This document shows, piece after piece, positions 59,991 to 64,000 of a stretch of DNA of 64,000 nt. Every line of letters begins with the position of its first letter. The first letter of the stretch is position 1. Under the pieces are notes generated by a model that did not search any database, was not told the DNA's origin, and worked only from the letters and a program-made list of their open reading frames with translations. The DNA is from Hyperoodon ampullatus (lineage: Eukaryota > Chordata > Mammalia > Artiodactyla > Ziphiidae). Location: positions 174,430,428-174,494,427 of the forward strand of contig OX457056.1 in NCBI GenBank assembly GCA_949752795.1, read 5' to 3'. A program made the translations under genes and the position numbers.

Positions 59991-60829
59991 ATATTTTATT
60001 TCTCAGTTCCTCCTCTTGGTCCAAAATTTGACCAATGTTTGGGAGATATTTCATGACCAAGTTTTGTCCCAGGGTGCTGGGAGTCTCTTCCCAGATCAGG
60101 CGAAAATTCTTGTTGATATCCCCACTCCAGGTGCTAGTTTCTGGATTAAGCCCTGTTGATAATTAAAGATTCTCTGGATCCTCTGTCTTACTAGTCAGTT
60201 ATGATCCAGGAGATATTTTCTCTTGTTGCTTCTTCTCATACCTAGAATCATACTTTTACAATTATTCTATAAAAGTCATAAATGTGTGGGCTTCCCTGGT
60301 GGCGCAGTGGTTGAGGGTACGCCTGCCGATGCAGGGGACACGGGTTTGTGCCCCGGTCCGGGAAGATCCCACATGCCGCGGAGCAGCTGGGCCCATGAGC
60401 CATGGCCGCTGAGCCTGTGCTCCGCAACAGGAGAGGCCACAACAGTGAGAGGCCCGCATACTACAAAAAAAAAAAAAAAAAGTCATAAATGTGATCTATT
60501 TCCTCAAGATGTTTAGCCATCGTCAATTTTGTTGGAGGTCTGGTTACACACTGGGTGCTGTAAGAGACAATAATCTTATAAAGTAGGACATAAGTAGTAC
60601 AGCTAGTAACACTGACCTAGTCATAGAGCAGTAGGTGGACACAAAGCATAAACAATTTGGAAACAAAGAACAAATTAAAACAATGATTAGTATAACTAGT
60701 TGTAATCTGGTTGCAATAAACCATCAAGTCCACAGGAGAGCCAGGTGCATTTGTTTTACCAAAGTGATTTACTCTGCCATCATGAACATGGCTTTCCAAG
60801 GTTCGATTTCCATCTGAAGATTTAGGGAC
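59991..60829 (-). mobile_element. Possible ERV internal sequence adjoining the LTR
   Basis: If the LTR at 59506-59990 is a 3' LTR, the next bases on the minus strand upstream should be a polypurine tract; CCAAGAGGAGGAACTGAGAA (reverse complement of about 60000-60025) fits. The remainder shows no coding similarity I can name. Interrupted by the SINE at 60287-60477. Confidence 0.35.
60287..60477 (+). mobile_element. CHR-2-type SINE, short form
   Basis: Perfect 16-bp target duplication AAAAGTCATAAATGTG at 60271-60286 and 60478-60493. Pure poly(A) tail. Lacks the ~18-base GCGCATCCGGAG-type segment found in the middle of most other short copies. Confidence 0.95.
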
Positions 60830-61199
60830 TGTTATGGACTGTATTGTGTCCATAAATCTGTAACCTTCAATGTGACTGTATTTGGAGATAGAGACTTTAA
60901 AGAGATAATAAAGGTCAAATGAGTTCAAAAGAATGGGGCCCTAATTCAATATGACTTCTCTCTTTATAAGAAGAGAAAGAGACACCAGGTATACATGGGC
61001 ACAGAATAAAAGCTATGTGAGCACATAGTAAGGAGATGGCCATCTGCAAGGCAAGGAGAGGTCTCAGAAGAAACCAAATCTGCTGACACTTTGTTCTTGA
61101 ACTTCTAGTCTCCCTCAGAATGGTGAGGAATAAACTTCTGTTGTTTAAGACACCTGGTCTGTAATGCTTTGGTATGGCAGCCTTAGCAAATGAATACCA
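60830..61199 (+). mobile_element. MST-type MaLR solo LTR
   Basis: TGTTATGGACTGTATTGTGTCC start, 'GTGACTGTATTTGGAGATAG', 'GGGGCCCTAATTCAATATGAC', 'GGAGATGGCCATCTGCAAGG', 'CTTCTGTTGTTTAAGACACC', end AATACCA. About 370 bp, close to full length. Confidence 0.9.
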
Positions 61200-61224
61200 G
61201 GATATTTGCAGAATGTGACCATAA

Positions 61225-61475
61225 TGTGATTAGAAACATAGACTCCAGATGACTTATTGCCTGGGTTAAAATTACCACTTCAGTTCTTACTAACCATGTG
61301 AACTTAGGCAAGTTACTTAACCTGTCTATGCTGCTCCTTCATGCTCTGAAAAGTAAATACAATGCTAATATCTATCTCATGTGGAGGTGTTTAAGAATAT
61401 GAACGTTATTATATAGAGAGAGATCAGAGTAATGCCTGGCACATAGTAAGCCCCATGCAAGTGGTCACTATTTTA
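61225..61475 (+). repeat. MIR SINE
   Basis: 'GTGAACTTAGGCAAGTTACTTAACC' region and 'GTAATGCCTGGCACATAGTAAG' end, in forward orientation. Confidence 0.8.
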
Positions 61476-62002
61476 TCTCTCCTTCTTTTACTTCTCCTCC
61501 TCCTCTTCTTGTTCCCTTTCCTTCTTTTTTGTAAGGAACACAAATGTACACAGATAAACTCAAGTAAAGGTGGGCGCTATTGTAAAAGCACAAATTCTAT
61601 GGGCACACACAGAAAAGTCTGATCAGTGTAGTAGGGAGAGACTCTAAGGAAAATTGTCATTCACCAAAGGCTTTCACCAGTCTATAAATTAACCTAGAAT
61701 TCTCCTATCAGAGCTTAAAAACAAGCATTGAAAGGCCAAAATGAAGCCCAACTCTTGTTAAAGAAGAAAACAGAGTTCGCTCACTCAAAAATGTAACATT
61801 CAAACGGTCCAGTATACAATAAAAAATCCCTAGGCATTCCAAGAAGCAAGAAAATGTAATTCATAAAGAGTCTGAAAGTCAGTCAACAGCAATAAAAGCA
61901 GATATGACAGGATGGAATTAGCAGACAACATTAAAACACTAATGTGATTAAGTTCAAGTATTTAAAGGAAAATATCAACATGAGAAGAGAAATAAAAGAT
62001 TT
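61476..62002. other. Intergenic DNA without recognised features
   Basis: Nothing recognised apart from a pyrimidine-rich patch near 61480-61530. Confidence 0.4.
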
Positions 62003-62018
62003 AAAAATGAAAAATTTA

Positions 62019-62196
62019 CACAGATGTAGGGAACAAACGTATGGACAACAAAGGGGGAAAGAGGGGGGTGGGTCATGGTGGTGGTGGCGTGAGGAATCGA
62101 GAGACTGGGATTGAAATATATACGCTAATATGTATAAAATAGACAACTAATAAGAACATGCTGTATAAAGAAATAAACAAAAACAAACAATAAAAT
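62019..62196 (+). mobile_element. Very short L1 3' end
   Basis: 'GAGAGACTGGGATTGAAATA' and 'TAAGAACATGCTGTATAAAG' then A-rich tail. Target duplication AAAAATGAAAAATTTA at 62003-62018, one mismatch at 62197-62212. Confidence 0.82.
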
Positions 62197-62212
62197 AAAA
62201 ATGGAAAATTTA

Positions 62213-62817
62213 GAGAGGAAAGTAAACATCTCTGAAATGAAAATCTCATTTGTCAATGTCTGTGGTGTGAATACTCCCAGCCTAGCTAATTTCAAACTAT
62301 CAACTTGGTGTTGCTGAATGCAGAGTCGGGAAGAAATGCACACACTTGGCTCTTGCAAGCTGGCATAAGTCAGCTCCAAGCCCACTACTCTCCTTATCTG
62401 TAGAAATTTAAAGTTGATCATGACAGGAATCTATTCTTTAGAGGAGATTGGCTTGTATTTTTGTTAGGTACCTGGGAATGTTCCCAGTTTCAAACCACTT
62501 TAATTTCTTAGCTTTTTCGGAGCATGCAGGTAGTTTTGAATTGTAATCCCAAATCCATTTGAGGTCTGCTTCTGTTAACAGATTCTCGGAAGAAATATCT
62601 CCTTAGTTTTTTCCTTCCTTCTCTCAGGGAATCGATGTACTTGATCACCAATCTCCATTGTCATACCATGGCATTGTTGCTTCTTTTACCTGGATAATAT
62701 ATTCAGTTTGTGAAATGGTTCACCTAATTTACGTGGAAATGATAGGCTGTAAAGGTTTTCTAAAGAACTGACATTATACTACCCACATAAAGCCAATCAA
62801 AAGATATATTGTTTTAA
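62213..62817. other. Intergenic DNA without recognised features
   Basis: Nothing recognised. Confidence 0.4.
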
Positions 62818-62832
62818 CCAACATGAATTTTT

Positions 62833-63033
62833 TTTTTTTTTGCGGTACGCGGGCCTCTCACTGTTGTGGCCTCTCCCGTTGCGGAGCACAGGCTCCGGAC
62901 ACGCAGGCTCAGTGGCCATGGCTCACGGGCCCAGCCCCTCCGCAACATGTGGGATCTTCCTGGACCGGGGCACGAACCTGTGTCCCCTGTATCAGCAGGC
63001 GGACTCTCAACTACTGCGCCACCAGGGAAACCC
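62833..63033 (-). mobile_element. CHR-2-type SINE, short form
   Basis: Target duplication CCAACATGAATTTTT at 62818-62832 and 63034-63048 (15 bp). Right end has GGGAAACCC instead of the usual GGGAAGCCC. Confidence 0.94.
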
Positions 63034-63048
63034 CCAACATGAATTTTT

Positions 63049-63347
63049 ATTATTTTTTAGTTTTGCTGGTTTCAGTAGGCATAAAAACAGTCCATTCCGT
63101 AACAAATCTCCACAGTTGATATTTAATTTTCACCACATTGAAAAAGTTTGAACATTATCTATGGGATGTTCCAGTAAACATTTCAGAAAGATAGATTGTG
63201 CTTTAGTAAAAGAAATGTAAATTAAGTCATTTCAGGAATATTATCTTTATTTTCATACTATTAGAACATTTGGATACAGTGTTTCCCCACTTAAAGAATC
63301 ATTTATTTTATTTTATTTTAAAATTTTTAATTAATTAATTAATTGTT
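63049..63347. other. AT-rich spacer before the L1
   Basis: TTTTA and TTAA repeats at 63300-63345, probably near the target of the neighbouring L1. Confidence 0.4.
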
Positions 63348-64000
63348 TTAAACATCTTTATTGGAGTATAATTGCTTTAAAATGGTGTGTTAGTACCTGC
63401 TTTATAACAAAATGAATCAGCTATACCTATACATATATCTCCATATCTCCTCCCGCTGGCATCTCCCTCCCACCCTCACTATCCCACCCCTCTAGGTGGT
63501 CATAAAGCACCGAACTGATCTCCTTGTGCTATGCGGCTGCTTCCCACTAGCTATCTATTTTACATTTGGTAGTGTATATAGGTGCATGCCACTCTCTCAC
63601 TTCGTCCCAGCTTACCTTTCCCACTCCCTGTGTCCTCAAGGCCATTCTCTATGTCTGCGTATTTATTCTGGTCCTGCCGAACCTTTTCTTTTTTTTTTAG
63701 ATCCCATATACATGTGTTAGCATACAGTATTTGTTTTTCTCTTTCTGACTTACTTCACTCTGTATGACAAACTCTAGGTCTATCCACCTCATTACAAATA
63801 ACTCAGTTGTGTTTCTTTTTATGGCTGAGTAATATTCCATTGTATATATGTGCCACATCTTCTTTATCCATTCATCTGTTGATGGACACTTAGGTTGCTT
63901 CCATGTCGTGGCTATTGTAAATAGAGCTGCAATGAACATTGTGGTACATGACTCTTTTTGAATTATGGTTTTCTCAGGGCGTATACCCAGTAGTGGGATT
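63348..64000 (-). mobile_element. L1, minus strand, 3' UTR and ORF2 end, runs off the window
   Basis: 'CATCTTTATTGGAGTATAATTG' is the inverted 3' terminus. The minus frame at 63697-63939 carries the L1 ORF2 C-terminal motif CPSTDEWIKKMWHIYTMEYY, then diverges. Better preserved than the other L1s in the window. Its 5' extent cannot be judged here. Confidence 0.92.

Noticed and set aside
63697..63939. 80-residue frame as a gene
   Set aside because: C-terminal end of L1 ORF2, part of a retrotransposon.
1..64000. CRISPR arrays, operons, phage or other microbial systems
   Set aside because: No such structure; composition, introns and repeats are mammalian throughout.

Overview
This window is mammalian nuclear DNA, almost certainly from a cetacean and probably a toothed whale. 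The main clue is the SINE content. Ten tRNA-derived CHR-2-type SINEs and two CHR-1-type SINEs are scattered through the 64 kb, most flanked by clear target-site duplications, alongside artiodactyl-style L1 3' ends and older mammal-wide repeats (MIR, L2, MaLR LTRs, hAT-Charlie, Tigger). There are no bacterial features, operons, CRISPR arrays or complete protein genes. The species assignment rests on recognising these families by eye, without a database search.

One real gene is visible. A strong CpG island at about 15.4-16.7 kb contains, on the minus strand, the first coding exon (15759-16000) of ADGRA3 (GPR125), an adhesion G-protein-coupled receptor. The exon encodes a signal peptide and the N-terminal cap ahead of the leucine-rich repeats, and ends in a GTGAGT splice donor. 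Positions 1-15758 are therefore the 5' part of ADGRA3 intron 1, and the next exon lies beyond the left edge. That intron holds a MER8-like and a Tigger1-like DNA transposon, a 5'-truncated L1 with an 18-bp target-site duplication, three CHR-2 SINEs, one CHR-1 SINE, a MER5-type hAT, L2 remnants and an MLT1-type LTR. The promoter and 5' UTR lie between about 16.0 and 16.7 kb, with GC boxes and a long homopyrimidine tract.

From 16.7 to 64 kb the sequence is AT-rich, lies upstream of ADGRA3, and shows no further exon that I can support. Its layout, left to right: oppositely oriented hAT-Charlie copies (18-20 kb); a MIR broken by a TTAATT-rich tract (22.8-23.2 kb); a MER2-like Tigger (24.7-25.0 kb); a solo LTR (25.5-25.9 kb); nested L1s (26.3-27.3 kb); L2 with an inserted CHR-1 (27.9-28.65 kb); an ERV LTR (28.8-29.2 kb); a decayed class I endogenous retrovirus with pol and env remnants and a 3' LTR (31.5-35.0 kb); an unidentified stretch (35-38.5 kb); MIRs; L2 split by a MaLR-like LTR (41.5-43.2 kb); an imperfect long inverted repeat (46.3-47.9 kb); several MaLR LTRs (49.4-52.7 kb); an old L1 split by an LTR-like element (54.8-56.9 kb); a second LTR related to the one at 28.8 kb (59.5-60.0 kb); and a minus-strand L1 running off the right end.

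I found no evidence for a novel molecular system. The points most worth a second look are the two different 3' architectures among the CHR-2 SINEs, the homopyrimidine tract in the ADGRA3 promoter, the 46-48 kb inverted repeat, and the pair of related minus-strand LTRs, one of which carries an internal tandem duplication and probable proviral sequence.
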